Shown here: positions 26,878 to 36,025 of the stretch, in pieces | Numbering within the stretch: position 1 is the stretch's first letter | Layout of the letters: every line of letters begins with the position of its first letter | Source: an uncultured Roseburia sp. | GTDB taxonomy: Bacteria > Bacillota > Clostridia > Lachnospirales > Lachnospiraceae | Reading direction: 5' to 3' | NCBI GenBank assembly: GCA_934317215.1 | Contig: CAKREH010000022.1 | Span: forward strand, 1 to 56,669 | Length of the DNA stretch: 56,669 nucleotides | Position numbers and translations under genes: made by a program | The notes under the pieces: model-generated | Told to the model about the DNA's origin: nothing | Seen by the model: the letters and a program-made list of their open reading frames with translations, nothing else | Database searches by the model: none

Positions 26878-27024
26878 TACTTTTACTATATGCCATCCAT
26901 AAGCAAATTGCAACTGATTTTTGGCGATTCGTCGCTTTTTACACTTTTTTGCAGTAGTTTTTGTGCATTTTTACATTAAATATTAGACCAATTATCTGTA
27001 ATCTTAGTACTTTGTATCTACTTC

Positions 27025-27040
27025 TTATACGTTTTCGTAA
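27025..27040. promoter_or_regulatory. Third LacI-type operator candidate
   Basis: TTATACGTTTTCGTAA contains the palindrome TACG-TTTT-CGTA around the same core. It is mid-way between the two divergent genes and could support looping between the outer sites. Confidence 0.55.
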
Positions 27041-27145
27041 AATACTTTAATTATTCATCAGAAAATAGCCATTGTCGCTTTCATCCATAAAAGTATGTTT
27101 TTTTTGTATAATCTGCTATATTTGCCTGTTTTTCAATGTTTTATA

Positions 27146-27210
27146 TTGATTTTTATTCTTTCTGAATATATACTTTTTATTAAGAAATGAAAACTTAATC
27201 GTTTTCGAAA
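27146..27210 (+). promoter_or_regulatory. Cellobiose phosphorylase promoter with overlapping operator
   Basis: TTGATT (27146-27151), a 17-bp spacer and TATACT (27169-27174) form a good promoter. CTTAATCGTTTTCGAAA (27194-27210) begins about 20 bp after the -10, where a bound repressor would block elongation. The rest of the 26878-27145 spacer is AT-rich with no other feature I can support. Confidence 0.7.
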
Positions 27211-27250
27211 CCGTTACTTATCAATATTTATGTATATGGAGGATTTTATT

Positions 27251-29695
27251 ATGAAATTCGGTTATTTTGATGACGCCAACAAAGAATATGTCATCACATC
27301 CCCAAAGACACCACTGCCATGGATCAACTACCTTGGTTCCGAGAACTTCTTTTCCCTGATCTCAAACACCTGCGGCGGCTACAGTTTCTACAAAGACGCA
27401 AAGTTACTCCGCCTGACCAGATACCGCTATAATAATGTACCACTCGATTCCAATGGACATTACTACTATATTAAAGATGGTGACACGATCTGGAATCCGG
27501 GCTGGATGCCTTCCAAAACAGAACTGGACGCTTACAGCTGCCGTCATGGTATGGGTTATTCCGTATTTAAAGGAACCAAAAATAAACTGACCGCAGAGCT
27601 TACCTCTTTTGTTCCGGTTGGTGAAACATGTGAAGTCGGAAAACTCTCCCTTACCAATGAGAGCAATGAAACCCGCAATTTTTCTGTTTTCTCATACGTA
27701 GAGTTCTGTCTGTGGAATGCAATGGACGATATGACCAACTTCCAGCGTAATTTCTCCACCGGTGAGGTTGAGATCCACGGTTCTGCTCTTTATCATAAGA
27801 CCGAATACAGAGAGCGCAGAAATCATTACGCTGTTTACGCTGTCAACGCTCCGATCGCCGGTTTTGATACAGACCGCGATTCATTCTTAGGAGCTTACGG
27901 TGAAAACTCTGCTCCGGAAGTTGTTGTAAACGGAACTTCAAAGAACTCAGTCGCAAGCGGCTGGGCACCGATCGGTTCCCATCACCTTGAAGTTTCCCTT
28001 GCTCCGGGTGAGACAAAAACCTTCGTTTTCGTACTTGGTTATGTTGAAAATCCGGTAGAGGAAAAATGGGTTGGACGTGCTGAGGATGGAGTCATCAACC
28101 GCAAACGTGCCGATGAACTTCTCTCCCGTTTTGATACTGCAGAAAAAGCAGACGCGGCACTCGCCAGATTAAAAGATTACTGGAACGAACTGCTGTCCCA
28201 TTTTACTGTTTCTTCCAGCGAGGAGAAGTTAGACCGTATGGTCAACATCTGGCACCAATATCAGTGTATGGTTACCTTTAACATGAGCCGTTCCGCATCT
28301 TACTTTGAATCCGGTATCGGCCGTGGTATGGGATTCCGTGATTCCTGCCAGGATCTGCTTGGTTTCGTACATCTGATCCCGGACCGTGCAAGAGAGCGTA
28401 TCTTAGATATCGCAGCTACCCAGTTCGAGGACGGAAGTGCTTATCATCAGTATCAGCCGCTCACCAAAAAAGGCAACTCTGACATCGGAAGCGGATTTAA
28501 CGATGATCCGTTATGGCTGATCGCCGGAACTGCAGCTTATATCAAAGAAACCGGCGATTACACGATCCTCGGCGAGATGACACCATATGACAGCGATGCT
28601 TCTAAAGCAACCACTTTCATGGAACATTTGCGCCGTTCCTTCCATTATACAATGGAGCATTTAGGACCGCACAATTTACCGCTGATCGGACGTGCCGACT
28701 GGAACGACTGTCTCAACTTAAACTGCTTCTCGACTGAGCCGGGTGAATCTTTCCAGACATTTGGCCCTTCTGAAGGTCCGAATGCAGAATCCGTATTTAT
28801 CGCAGGTATGTTTGTACGCTACGGAAAAGATTATGCTGCAATCTGCCGCCATCAGGGTATGACAGAGGAAGCAGAAATTGCAGAGAAAGCAATCGCAGAA
28901 ATGGAAAAAACCGTTATGGATGCCGGCTGGGATGGTGAATGGTATCTGCGTGCTTACGATCATTACAAAAATAAGATTGGTTCAAAAGAATGCGAAGATG
29001 GCAAGATCTTTATTGAGCCACAGGGCTTCTGTGTTATGGCCGAGATCGGTTTAGAGGAAGGCTGCTGCTTAAAGGCAATGGAATCCGTCGAAAAATATCT
29101 CGACACAAAATACGGTATCGTGCTGTTACAGCCGCCTTACCACAGATATCATGTGGAACTCGGTGAGATTTCTTCTTATCCACCAGGATACAAAGAAAAC
29201 GCAGGTATCTTCTGTCACAACAACCCATGGATCTCTATCGCAGAAACCGTAGTCGGCAGAGGAAACCGCGCATGGCAGGTATACACAAGAACCTGTCCTG
29301 CATACATTGAGGATATCAGCGAGATCCACCGCACAGAGCCTTATGTATACTCCCAGATGATCGCCGGAAAAGACGCCCCGAACTTCGGTGAGGCAAAGAA
29401 CAGCTGGCTGACAGGAACCGCCGCATGGACCTTCCTTGATGTTTCCCAGTTTATCCTTGGTATCCGACCGGATTATGATGGTCTGACTGTTGATCCTTGT
29501 ATTCCATCCAAATTAGATGGTTTTACCGCCAAACGTGATTTCCGCGGTGTCAGCTACCATATTACCGTAAAGAATCCAAATCATGTAGAAAAAGGTGTGG
29601 TTTCCATGATCGTGGATGGACAGCCGGTAGAGGGAACTACGATTCCATTCTCGGCTGAGAAGAAAGATGTAAATGTAGAAGTAACGATGGGCTAA
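27251..29695 (+). CDS. Cellobiose phosphorylase (GH94)
   Basis: The protein of about 814 residues matches cytosolic GH94 phosphorylases over its whole length. The N-terminal beta-sandwich includes NTCGGYSFYKDAKLLRLTRY. The (alpha/alpha)6 barrel includes GIGRGMGFRDSCQDLLG and the general-acid region GRADWNDCLNLN, in which the first Asp of DWND is catalytic. It converts cellobiose and phosphate to glucose-1-phosphate and glucose, saving one ATP per disaccharide. The start at 27251 follows GGAGG; seven extra codons upstream are not supported. With the ABC importer and LacI regulator it forms a cello-oligosaccharide use locus. A related beta-glucoside phosphorylase specificity (such as cellodextrin) cannot be excluded. 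Confidence 0.92.
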   Translation: MKFGYFDDANKEYVITSPKTPLPWINYLGSENFFSLISNTCGGYSFYKDAKLLRLTRYRYNNVPLDSNGHYYYIKDGDTIWNPGWMPSKTELDAYSCRHGMGYSVFKGTKNKLTAELTSFVPVGETCEVGKLSLTNESNETRNFSVFSYVEFCLWNAMDDMTNFQRNFSTGEVEIHGSALYHKTEYRERRNHYAVYAVNAPIAGFDTDRDSFLGAYGENSAPEVVVNGTSKNSVASGWAPIGSHHLEVSLAPGETKTFVFVLGYVENPVEEKWVGRAEDGVINRKRADELLSRFDTAEKADAALARLKDYWNELLSHFTVSSSEEKLDRMVNIWHQYQCMVTFNMSRSASYFESGIGRGMGFRDSCQDLLGFVHLIPDRARERILDIAATQFEDGSAYHQYQPLTKKGNSDIGSGFNDDPLWLIAGTAAYIKETGDYTILGEMTPYDSDASKATTFMEHLRRSFHYTMEHLGPHNLPLIGRADWNDCLNLNCFSTEPGESFQTFGPSEGPNAESVFIAGMFVRYGKDYAAICRHQGMTEEAEIAEKAIAEMEKTVMDAGWDGEWYLRAYDHYKNKIGSKECEDGKIFIEPQGFCVMAEIGLEEGCCLKAMESVEKYLDTKYGIVLLQPPYHRYHVELGEISSYPPGYKENAGIFCHNNPWISIAETVVGRGNRAWQVYTRTCPAYIEDISEIHRTEPYVYSQMIAGKDAPNFGEAKNSWLTGTAAWTFLDVSQFILGIRPDYDGLTVDPCIPSKLDGFTAKRDFRGVSYHITVKNPNHVEKGVVSMIVDGQPVEGTTIPFSAEKKDVNVEVTMG

Positions 29696-29719
29696 CCTCC
29701 CTGCCTGTCTTTACCTGAC

Positions 29720-29752
29720 AAAAGAAGCCTTCTTTTTATGAAGGCTTCTTTT
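29720..29752 (+). terminator. Intrinsic terminator after cellobiose phosphorylase, bidirectional
   Basis: AAAAGAAGCCTTC and GAAGGCTTCTTTT form a 13-bp perfect stem with a 7-nt loop. It lies between the convergent phosphorylase and AraC-type genes and, being symmetric with A and T tracts, can serve both. Confidence 0.9.
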
Positions 29753-29762
29753 GTATCCCAAA

Positions 29763-30596
29763 CTAAAATGTTTCATTTTTTCTGTATTTGCGTGGTGATA
29801 TACCTTTTATCTTTCGAAATGAATCCCCAAAATAGTTACTGTCATTAAATCCACATTCAAAAGCAATATCTGTAATAGATTTATTCGTTTCCAGCAGCAT
29901 CCTGCATGCATTCTGTATCCGGAGATTAATAATATATTCTTTAAACCCGAACCCCGTCGCTTTCTTAAATCTCTTAGACAAAAATGACTTATTCATGTCA
30001 AATTTATCCGCCACATCTTCCAGTAAAATATTTTCCGTATAATGTTCAAAAATATATGTTGCAACTTCCTGAATTTTTCGGTTATCAACATCAATCTCTT
30101 TTATAACATTGTCCTCATACTCCTTGCATCTTATAATAAACAGCAAAAGTTCAACCAGTCCTGCTTTTATAAATGCCGCTGATAATATGTCCGGCGTATC
30201 ATTTTCAAACATTAACTTATCCAACAGGGAATCCACATAGTTTCTGCGTTTTTCCGGTATATTGATTACCCCCGGAACCATGCAGCTCTTAAGATATTCC
30301 GCTCCGATCTGTTCTTTGATCCAATCCGTAATCTCCTGCCGGAAACTGATAACAATCCTTTCATGAATTCCTTTCCCGGTATATATTGTCTTATGCAGAC
30401 AGCCACCCGGAACGATTACAAGATCACCTTTTCCAAACTTATAGATATTGTGATCAATAAAGCTGGTGCACTCCCCACTGGAAAGATAAAAAATTTCATG
30501 AAATGGATGTACATGTGGCTCACAGTTACTTTCAGATATTGTATTACTTCTTCTGATCTTCTTAATATCAAAATCTTTTGACATATCCTGAAACAT
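29763..30596 (-). CDS. AraC-family transcriptional regulator
   Basis: A protein of about 277 residues with an N-terminal cupin-like sensor domain (HVHPFHEIFYLSSGECTSFI, about 20-100) and two C-terminal helix-turn-helix motifs (LLEDVADKFDMNKSFLSKRF, then ITDIAFECGFNDSNYFGDSF). Such regulators usually bind a sugar or metabolite. The start is set at 30596 because GGAGG is 5 nt ahead; the longer frame to 30695 runs through a dispersed hairpin repeat and gives a false N-terminus. It is divergent from the second MATE gene and convergent with cellobiose phosphorylase. Possible targets are these neighbours. Confidence 0.88.
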   Translation of the reverse strand: MFQDMSKDFDIKKIRRSNTISESNCEPHVHPFHEIFYLSSGECTSFIDHNIYKFGKGDLVIVPGGCLHKTIYTGKGIHERIVISFRQEITDWIKEQIGAEYLKSCMVPGVINIPEKRRNYVDSLLDKLMFENDTPDILSAAFIKAGLVELLLFIIRCKEYEDNVIKEIDVDNRKIQEVATYIFEHYTENILLEDVADKFDMNKSFLSKRFKKATGFGFKEYIINLRIQNACRMLLETNKSITDIAFECGFNDSNYFGDSFRKIKGISPRKYRKNETF

Positions 30597-30660
30597 ATAA
30601 TCCTCCATTCTTGCGCTGTCTTTTGCGCATCTCAAGTTTGTGCGTAAGCACAAATCTTGC

Positions 30661-30685
30661 GTGTGAAAAATCTTATTTTTCACAC
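30661..30685. repeat. Perfect hairpin of the TGTGAAAAAT repeat family
   Basis: GTGTGAAAAAT and ATTTTTCACAC form an 11-bp stem with a 3-nt loop, followed by ATCCTCCATTTTT. The same core and trailing segment occur at 5012-5050 near hcp. The element lies between the divergent AraC and MATE genes and causes false extensions of both reading frames. Confidence 0.7.
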
Positions 30686-30815
30686 TATCCTCCATTTTTC
30701 TGTACTTTTATGTGTTTTCATCATTTTTTTCAAGGAATATACTGTTTTTTTGTCATATTATGAACCATATGAATATAAACTGTCAACATATTTTATAAAT
30801 CCACAAGGAGCTCCT

Positions 30816-32183
30816 ATGCCAAAACAAATATCTGAAAATAAACGAAATATGATTTTAAATGGAAACCTGTCCCAGGCAATCCTTATGCTCGCCGTTCCGG
30901 TCATGATCAATAGTTTTATCCAGTCGATGTATAATCTTACGGACACATTCTGGCTTGGACGGATCGGAACAGAAAACCAGTCTGCCATAACGCTCGTATC
31001 ACCATTCCAAAATATCCTTAACAGTTTTGGCAGCGGCATAACAACCGCAGGTGCAATTCTTATATCGCAATACCTTGGTGCCAGAAAAGATGAACAGGCA
31101 AACAAAATGGCAAATCATATCTGTATTACGTCCCTTGGTTTCTCCCTCATCTGTGCATTACTGTGCTGGCTGATATCCCCGGCATTAGTCACCTGGCTCG
31201 GTGCCAGGGGAGTGGTCTATGAGTACGGTCTTACTTATTTAAGAATTGTGGTTCTTGATATGCCATTTCTGTTCATGATCAATTTATTCACAGCTGTGAA
31301 ACAGGCGCAGGGGGACACGATAAAACCCATGCTTCTCAATCTGCTTGGCATCATCATCAATCTGATATTAGATCCTCTTTTCCTCATTGTGTTCCACTTT
31401 GGAATCGGAGGCGCAGCATTTGCCACGCTTATAGCAAAAATCCCCTGCGCTCTCATTGGACTGATCCTTCTTACAAAATCAGATCAGCTCATACGGATTT
31501 CTTTTAAAAATTTTGTCTTTGACCAGAAAATGATACATGCCATTATCAAAATTGGTCTGCCAACTGCGATTGGCGGCAGCACCATGCAGCTAGGTACGCT
31601 GATCATGACCAGAAATGTAAATGTTTATGGTTATATTGCAACCAGCGCCTATGGTATTGGCAACAAAATCAACAGTCTTATCACAATGCCAGCCAGTGGT
31701 GTCGGCTCCGCCGTTTCTACTATAGTTGGACAAAATATAGGAGCCGGAAACACAGAGCGGGCGAAGAAAACCTTCCATTATTCATTAAAAATGTGCACCT
31801 TATTTTTACTTATTCTGGGATTCATTTTTTCAAGACGCCCTGTTTCCCAGACTATGGTATCATTCTTTTCAACAGATGCCAAAGTCATCCCTCTGGTTGC
31901 AGACTATTTATCCATTATTGCATTCTGGTGCTTTACAAACGCTTTTTATAATGTATCACAGGGATTGTTCCAGGGATGTGGGCATACACTGATCACAATG
32001 CTCGTAGATGCCTCCCGGATATGGATATTCCGTCTTTTGTCTCTTTGGATATGCGCAAATGTATTTCATATGGGAGTGGCATCCGTCTGGTATTCCGTTG
32101 TAATCAGTAATGGGACCTCCGCCATAATCCTGTATCTGTTATACTGGACCGGAATATGGAAAAAAGGAACTGCAGGTATATAA
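30816..32183 (+). CDS. MATE-family efflux transporter
   Basis: A protein of about 455 residues with twelve predicted membrane segments and a typical MATE N-terminus (LMLAVPVMINSFIQSMYNLT, then DTFWLGRIGTENQSA). It should expel cationic compounds using an ion gradient. The start at 30816 follows AAGGAG; the 53 extra upstream codons are unsupported and include the hairpin repeat. It is distinct in sequence from the MATE protein at 477-1808. Divergent from an AraC-type gene, which may regulate it. Confidence 0.9.
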   Translation: MPKQISENKRNMILNGNLSQAILMLAVPVMINSFIQSMYNLTDTFWLGRIGTENQSAITLVSPFQNILNSFGSGITTAGAILISQYLGARKDEQANKMANHICITSLGFSLICALLCWLISPALVTWLGARGVVYEYGLTYLRIVVLDMPFLFMINLFTAVKQAQGDTIKPMLLNLLGIIINLILDPLFLIVFHFGIGGAAFATLIAKIPCALIGLILLTKSDQLIRISFKNFVFDQKMIHAIIKIGLPTAIGGSTMQLGTLIMTRNVNVYGYIATSAYGIGNKINSLITMPASGVGSAVSTIVGQNIGAGNTERAKKTFHYSLKMCTLFLLILGFIFSRRPVSQTMVSFFSTDAKVIPLVADYLSIIAFWCFTNAFYNVSQGLFQGCGHTLITMLVDASRIWIFRLLSLWICANVFHMGVASVWYSVVISNGTSAIILYLLYWTGIWKKGTAGI

Positions 32184-32248
32184 AAACCGCCTTTTGCTCC
32201 CAATTTTAATTTGAATTCGCATCATAGAAATTTATTTCCTGATAGAAA

Positions 32249-32289
32249 AAAAGGATATGCAGACCCATCAGAGCCTTCCATATCCTTTT
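32249..32289 (+). terminator. Bidirectional intrinsic terminator between MATE and pyruvate kinase genes
   Basis: AAAAGGATATG pairs with CATATCCTTTT across a 19-nt loop, with A and T tracts on both sides. It serves the rightward MATE gene and can serve the convergent pyk gene. Confidence 0.85.
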
Positions 32290-32337
32290 CTTTTTCACTT
32301 TCATCTTCTATTTCCAGAAATCAAAATCAGCCACGGA

Positions 32338-34116
32338 TTAATTTGCCGTAACCAGTCCGTTCTCGCAGTCTAACTCTACATACGCACTGGATTTTAAAAC
32401 CTCAAGAGCATGTTTCGCACCGATCAGAACCGGAATATCAAGGCTTAATCCTGCGATTGCTGCGTGGCAGTTTTCACCGGATGCTTCCACGATGAGTCCG
32501 GATGCCTCACGCATCTGTACCATCATGGCATTGCTGGTATCTTTTGCAACAATGATGTCCCCGACTTTAAAGTTTTTAAGGTCTTCATCGCTGTGGCAGA
32601 CGCAGAGATTTGCAGAAATCTTCTGTGTTCCAATTCCTTTTCCCTCCACTAAGATATGTCCTGCCACCTGCACCTTGATCAGGTTGGTCGTACCGGATAC
32701 CCCAAGAGGAACTCCTGCGGTTAAGACAACAACATCGCCCTTTGAAATGATCCCTGCTGCTTCTGCTGCATCGACTGCATAGTCAAACAGCTCTTCTGCC
32801 TGTGTCTTTTCCTCGATCATAAGCGGGATCACACCCCAGGATAATGCAAGCTGACGGTAAATCTTTTCTGTCAGACATCCTCCGATGATCGGACAGTTTG
32901 GACGATATTTGGAAACCATGCGGGCGGTACGTCCTGATTTTGTTACCGTGATGATTGCTGCCGCATTCAAATCTCCCGCCATTGTACATGTCGCATGGGA
33001 GATTGCATTGGTCACATCCGGGTTGCTCATGGTTTTGCGCATTTTAAAACGCTGTAAGTAATTGATATCCTGTTCCGTACGGACTGCAATACGCACCATA
33101 GTCTTTAAAGCCTCGATCGGATACATACCTGCAGCTGTCTCTCCGGAAAGCATGATCGCACTGGTTCCGTCGTAGATTGCATTTGCAACGTCAGTTGCCT
33201 CTGCTCTGGTCGGACGCGGATGTTTCATCATGGAATCAAGCATCTGAGTCGCTGTGATAACCTTCTTGCCTGCATCGTATACTTTTTTAATGATCATCTT
33301 CTGGATCACCGGTACATCCTCTAACGGGATCTCAACACCCATATCACCACGCGCTACCATGATTCCATCGGAAACACGGATAATATCGTCAATATTCTGT
33401 ACACCCTGCATATTTTCAATTTTTGCAATGATATTGATATCCTCGCCGCCTTTTTCTGCAAGGATCTTGCGGATTGCAAGCACATCATCTGCGGTACGGA
33501 CAAAAGATGCAGCAATAAAATCATAATCATGCTCTACCGCAAATACGATATCACCATAATCTTTTTCGCTGATATATGGCATGGACAATTCTACATTCGG
33601 AACATTCACGCCTTTTCTGTTGGAGATCACACCGCCATTTAACACCTGGCAGATGATATCTTTTGGCTTATTGCCATCTTTATCTGCCTTTGCACCAGAT
33701 GTCACCTTGATTTCTTTTACTTCCATTCCGATCAGACCATCATCGATCAGAATGCGATCTCCCGGTTTTACATCCTCCGGCAGGTTTTTATAAGTAATGG
33801 AAACACGTTTTGCATCTCCCATAATCTCATCGGTTGTCAGGGTAAAAGTCTGTCCATCCTTAAGCTCGACTTTTCCGTCTGTAAAATCTCTCAGGCGGAT
33901 CTCAGGTCCTTTGGTGTCAAGCAATGCTGCGACTGGACGCTTTAATTCCTTACGAAGTTTCTGTAACATCTGAAGACGTCCTAACTGCTCCTCATGGTCA
34001 CCATGGGAAAAATTAAAACGGGCAACGTTCATTCCCTCTTCGATCAGGCGTTTTAATACACCTTCCTTATCTGTTGCAGGTCCTAAAGTACAAACAATTT
34101 TTGTTTTTCTAAACAT
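32338..34116 (-). CDS. pyk: Pyruvate kinase with C-terminal PEP-utilising domain
   Basis: The 592-residue enzyme converts phosphoenolpyruvate and ADP to pyruvate and ATP, the last step of glycolysis. It starts RKTKIVCTLGPATDKEG and contains the active-site signature IIAKIENMQGVQNIDDI. ARGDMGVEI and the GTSAIMLSGETAAG motif follow. After the usual ~475 residues there is an extra ~110-residue domain with the phosphohistidine-type motif GENCHAAIAGLSLDIPVLIG, as in many Firmicute enzymes. The ATG is preceded by AGGAAAAAAG. Monocistronic. Confidence 0.97.
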   Translation of the reverse strand: MFRKTKIVCTLGPATDKEGVLKRLIEEGMNVARFNFSHGDHEEQLGRLQMLQKLRKELKRPVAALLDTKGPEIRLRDFTDGKVELKDGQTFTLTTDEIMGDAKRVSITYKNLPEDVKPGDRILIDDGLIGMEVKEIKVTSGAKADKDGNKPKDIICQVLNGGVISNRKGVNVPNVELSMPYISEKDYGDIVFAVEHDYDFIAASFVRTADDVLAIRKILAEKGGEDINIIAKIENMQGVQNIDDIIRVSDGIMVARGDMGVEIPLEDVPVIQKMIIKKVYDAGKKVITATQMLDSMMKHPRPTRAEATDVANAIYDGTSAIMLSGETAAGMYPIEALKTMVRIAVRTEQDINYLQRFKMRKTMSNPDVTNAISHATCTMAGDLNAAAIITVTKSGRTARMVSKYRPNCPIIGGCLTEKIYRQLALSWGVIPLMIEEKTQAEELFDYAVDAAEAAGIISKGDVVVLTAGVPLGVSGTTNLIKVQVAGHILVEGKGIGTQKISANLCVCHSDEDLKNFKVGDIIVAKDTSNAMMVQMREASGLIVEASGENCHAAIAGLSLDIPVLIGAKHALEVLKSSAYVELDCENGLVTAN

Positions 34117-34238
34117 CTTTTTTCCTCGTAAAAAAATTTATTTTCGGCAATCGATTCGGTCTTATTATTACCATAAAAATGGCAGTTCATACGGGTATTT
34201 ATTTATAACCATGGAATGTCTGCAGGGCACACATCCTG

Positions 34239-35171
34239 TTATTTTGTGATCATCGTACCCGGTCCACCGCTCACATAGGTGCCGTCTTTGTTCAGCTTTG
34301 TAATAAGTACGGAACGGATTGCGGAATCTCCAATAAAATCAATGGCCGCCTGAATCTTTGGCAGCATGTCATCCTCTCCGAACTGACCTTCCTGCATGTA
34401 CTGTTTTGCCTGTGCAACAGTCATGGTCGTCAGAGGTTTCTCATTCTCTGTACCGTAATTCAGACATACATTGTCCACACTTGTTAAAATGACTAACATG
34501 TCAGCATCTAAAAGTTCTGCTAATTTTCCTGCTGCAAGGTCTTTTTCAATGACTGCACTCGCACCTTTTAAATTATTGTCCTGTGCAAGTACCGGAATAC
34601 CGCCGCCGCCGCAGGCAACAACAACCTGATCTGCATCCGATAATGCACGGATTGCATCGATCTCAACGATATCCATTGGCTTCGGTGCTGCAACGATACG
34701 GCGGAATCCTCCTTCTACTGCTGTGACATGATTTCCTTTTTTCTCCTCTGCCTCAGCCTCTTCCTCTGTCATCACACGTCCGATCACCTTACCTGGTTTG
34801 TAAAAAGCCTCATCATATGGATCGACAACAACCTGTGTCAGAACCGTGGAAACTGTCTTATAAATTCCCTTATTCAGCAGCTCGGCACGGATAGCATTCT
34901 GTAAATCGTAACCGATATATCCCTGACTCATTGCAGAACATACAGACATTGGCGTAGCGGTATACTCCGGATATAATCTGCAGAACTCATTCATTGCTGT
35001 ATGGATCATACCAACCTGTGGCCCGTTACTGTGTGTAATGACTACCTGATAATCATCGCGGATAAAATCAGCAACTGCTTTTGCAGTGCGTTTTGTTGCC
35101 TCTTTCTGCTCCGGTAACGTGGTACCAAGTGCTTCATGACCAAGTGCTATTACGATTTTTTTCTTTTTCAT
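34239..35171 (-). CDS. arcC: Carbamate kinase
   Basis: A protein of about 310 residues in the amino-acid-kinase family, with the carbamate kinase motifs IVIALGHEAL, HSNGPQVG, VACGGGGIPV and AVIEKDLAAGKLAELLDADM. It catalyses carbamoyl phosphate plus ADP to ATP, ammonia and CO2, usually the ATP-yielding last step of the arginine deiminase or a purine/allantoin catabolic route. No other arc genes are in the window. The start at 35171 follows GGAGG, which rules out the 22 extra codons of the longer frame. Monocistronic. Confidence 0.95.
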   Translation of the reverse strand: MKKKKIVIALGHEALGTTLPEQKEATKRTAKAVADFIRDDYQVVITHSNGPQVGMIHTAMNEFCRLYPEYTATPMSVCSAMSQGYIGYDLQNAIRAELLNKGIYKTVSTVLTQVVVDPYDEAFYKPGKVIGRVMTEEEAEAEEKKGNHVTAVEGGFRRIVAAPKPMDIVEIDAIRALSDADQVVVACGGGGIPVLAQDNNLKGASAVIEKDLAAGKLAELLDADMLVILTSVDNVCLNYGTENEKPLTTMTVAQAKQYMQEGQFGEDDMLPKIQAAIDFIGDSAIRSVLITKLNKDGTYVSGGPGTMITK

Positions 35172-35324
35172 GGCTATCCTCCGATACTGACTCTTCGTCA
35201 TAGTGATTATTTTAGCATGAACCTCATACAGGCGCAATCTGATAAGAGTTTGCTTCCTGTTAAAGTTTTCTGCTTTTTGTAAATTTTTATAGTTTCAGCA
35301 TACCATATTCTTACATATTTTTAA

Positions 35325-35359
35325 ACAATAGAATGCTCGTTTTGCGAACATTCTATTGT
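35325..35359 (-). terminator. Hairpin after engB, probable terminator
   Basis: ACAATAGAATG pairs with CATTCTATTGT and further TCG/CGA pairs around a short loop. The T-tract on the leftward strand is short. It lies 34 bp after the end of engB, the last gene of the tig-clpP-clpX-lon-engB cluster. Confidence 0.65.
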
Positions 35360-35392
35360 CATGAATAAAAGAATATACGCTCCGCAAACATT

Positions 35393-36025
35393 TTATTTTT
35401 CTTCCTGTGCTGTATTTTCATCCTGTAATGCATCCTCCTGCGGCAGCACGAAAGAATCGATCAGCTCCCAGATTTCATCGCGCCCCTGCTTCGTCTCTGC
35501 AGAAAACGGAATGATCGTTGTTCCTGGCTGTACATTTAAGCCCTCGCGGATCGCTTTGACATTTTTCTGAATCTGGCTTCGTTTGATCTTATCAAGTTTG
35601 GTTGCGATAATGATGGGTGCAAATCCCTGATACACCATCCACTCATACATCATTCTGTCATTTGCAGAAGGATCGTGGCGGATATCGATCAAAAGAAAGA
35701 CTGCCTTTAACTGCTTTGAAGTGTGAAGATAATTTTCGATCATTTTTCCCCACTTTGCCTTTACTTCCTCGGATGCCTTTGCATAGCCGTATCCCGGAAG
35801 ATCTACAAGGTACATGGCATCGTTGATATTGTAAAAGTTGATGGTCTGCGTTTTTCCAGGCTGTGCGGAAGTACGTGCCAACGCTTTGCGGTTCATCAGT
35901 GCATTGATCAAAGATGATTTTCCGACGTTCGATTTTCCTGCAAAAGCCACCTCCGCATATGCAGTATCCGGCACCTTGCTGGTCACACCGCAGACAATTT
36001 CCAGGTTTACATTTTTTATTACCAT
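35393..36025 (-). CDS. engB: Ribosome biogenesis GTP-binding protein EngB (YsxC/YihA)
   Basis: The 210-residue small GTPase has G1 AFAGKSNVGKSSLINAL, G3 DLPGYGYAK, G4 ATKLDK and G5-like PFSAETK. It is needed for assembly of the large ribosomal subunit. The start codon overlaps the last 7 nt of lon and uses AAGGAG inside lon. The lon-engB order is the common Firmicute arrangement. The C-terminus is a little longer than average, ending in a Glu/Gln-rich tail. Confidence 0.96.
   Translation of the reverse strand: MVIKNVNLEIVCGVTSKVPDTAYAEVAFAGKSNVGKSSLINALMNRKALARTSAQPGKTQTINFYNINDAMYLVDLPGYGYAKASEEVKAKWGKMIENYLHTSKQLKAVFLLIDIRHDPSANDRMMYEWMVYQGFAPIIIATKLDKIKRSQIQKNVKAIREGLNVQPGTTIIPFSAETKQGRDEIWELIDSFVLPQEDALQDENTAQEEK

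Noticed and set aside
30597..30695. Longer start for the AraC-type regulator
   Set aside because: The extension is encoded by the dispersed TGTGAAAAAT hairpin repeat, and a proper ribosome binding site lies ahead of the ATG at 30596.
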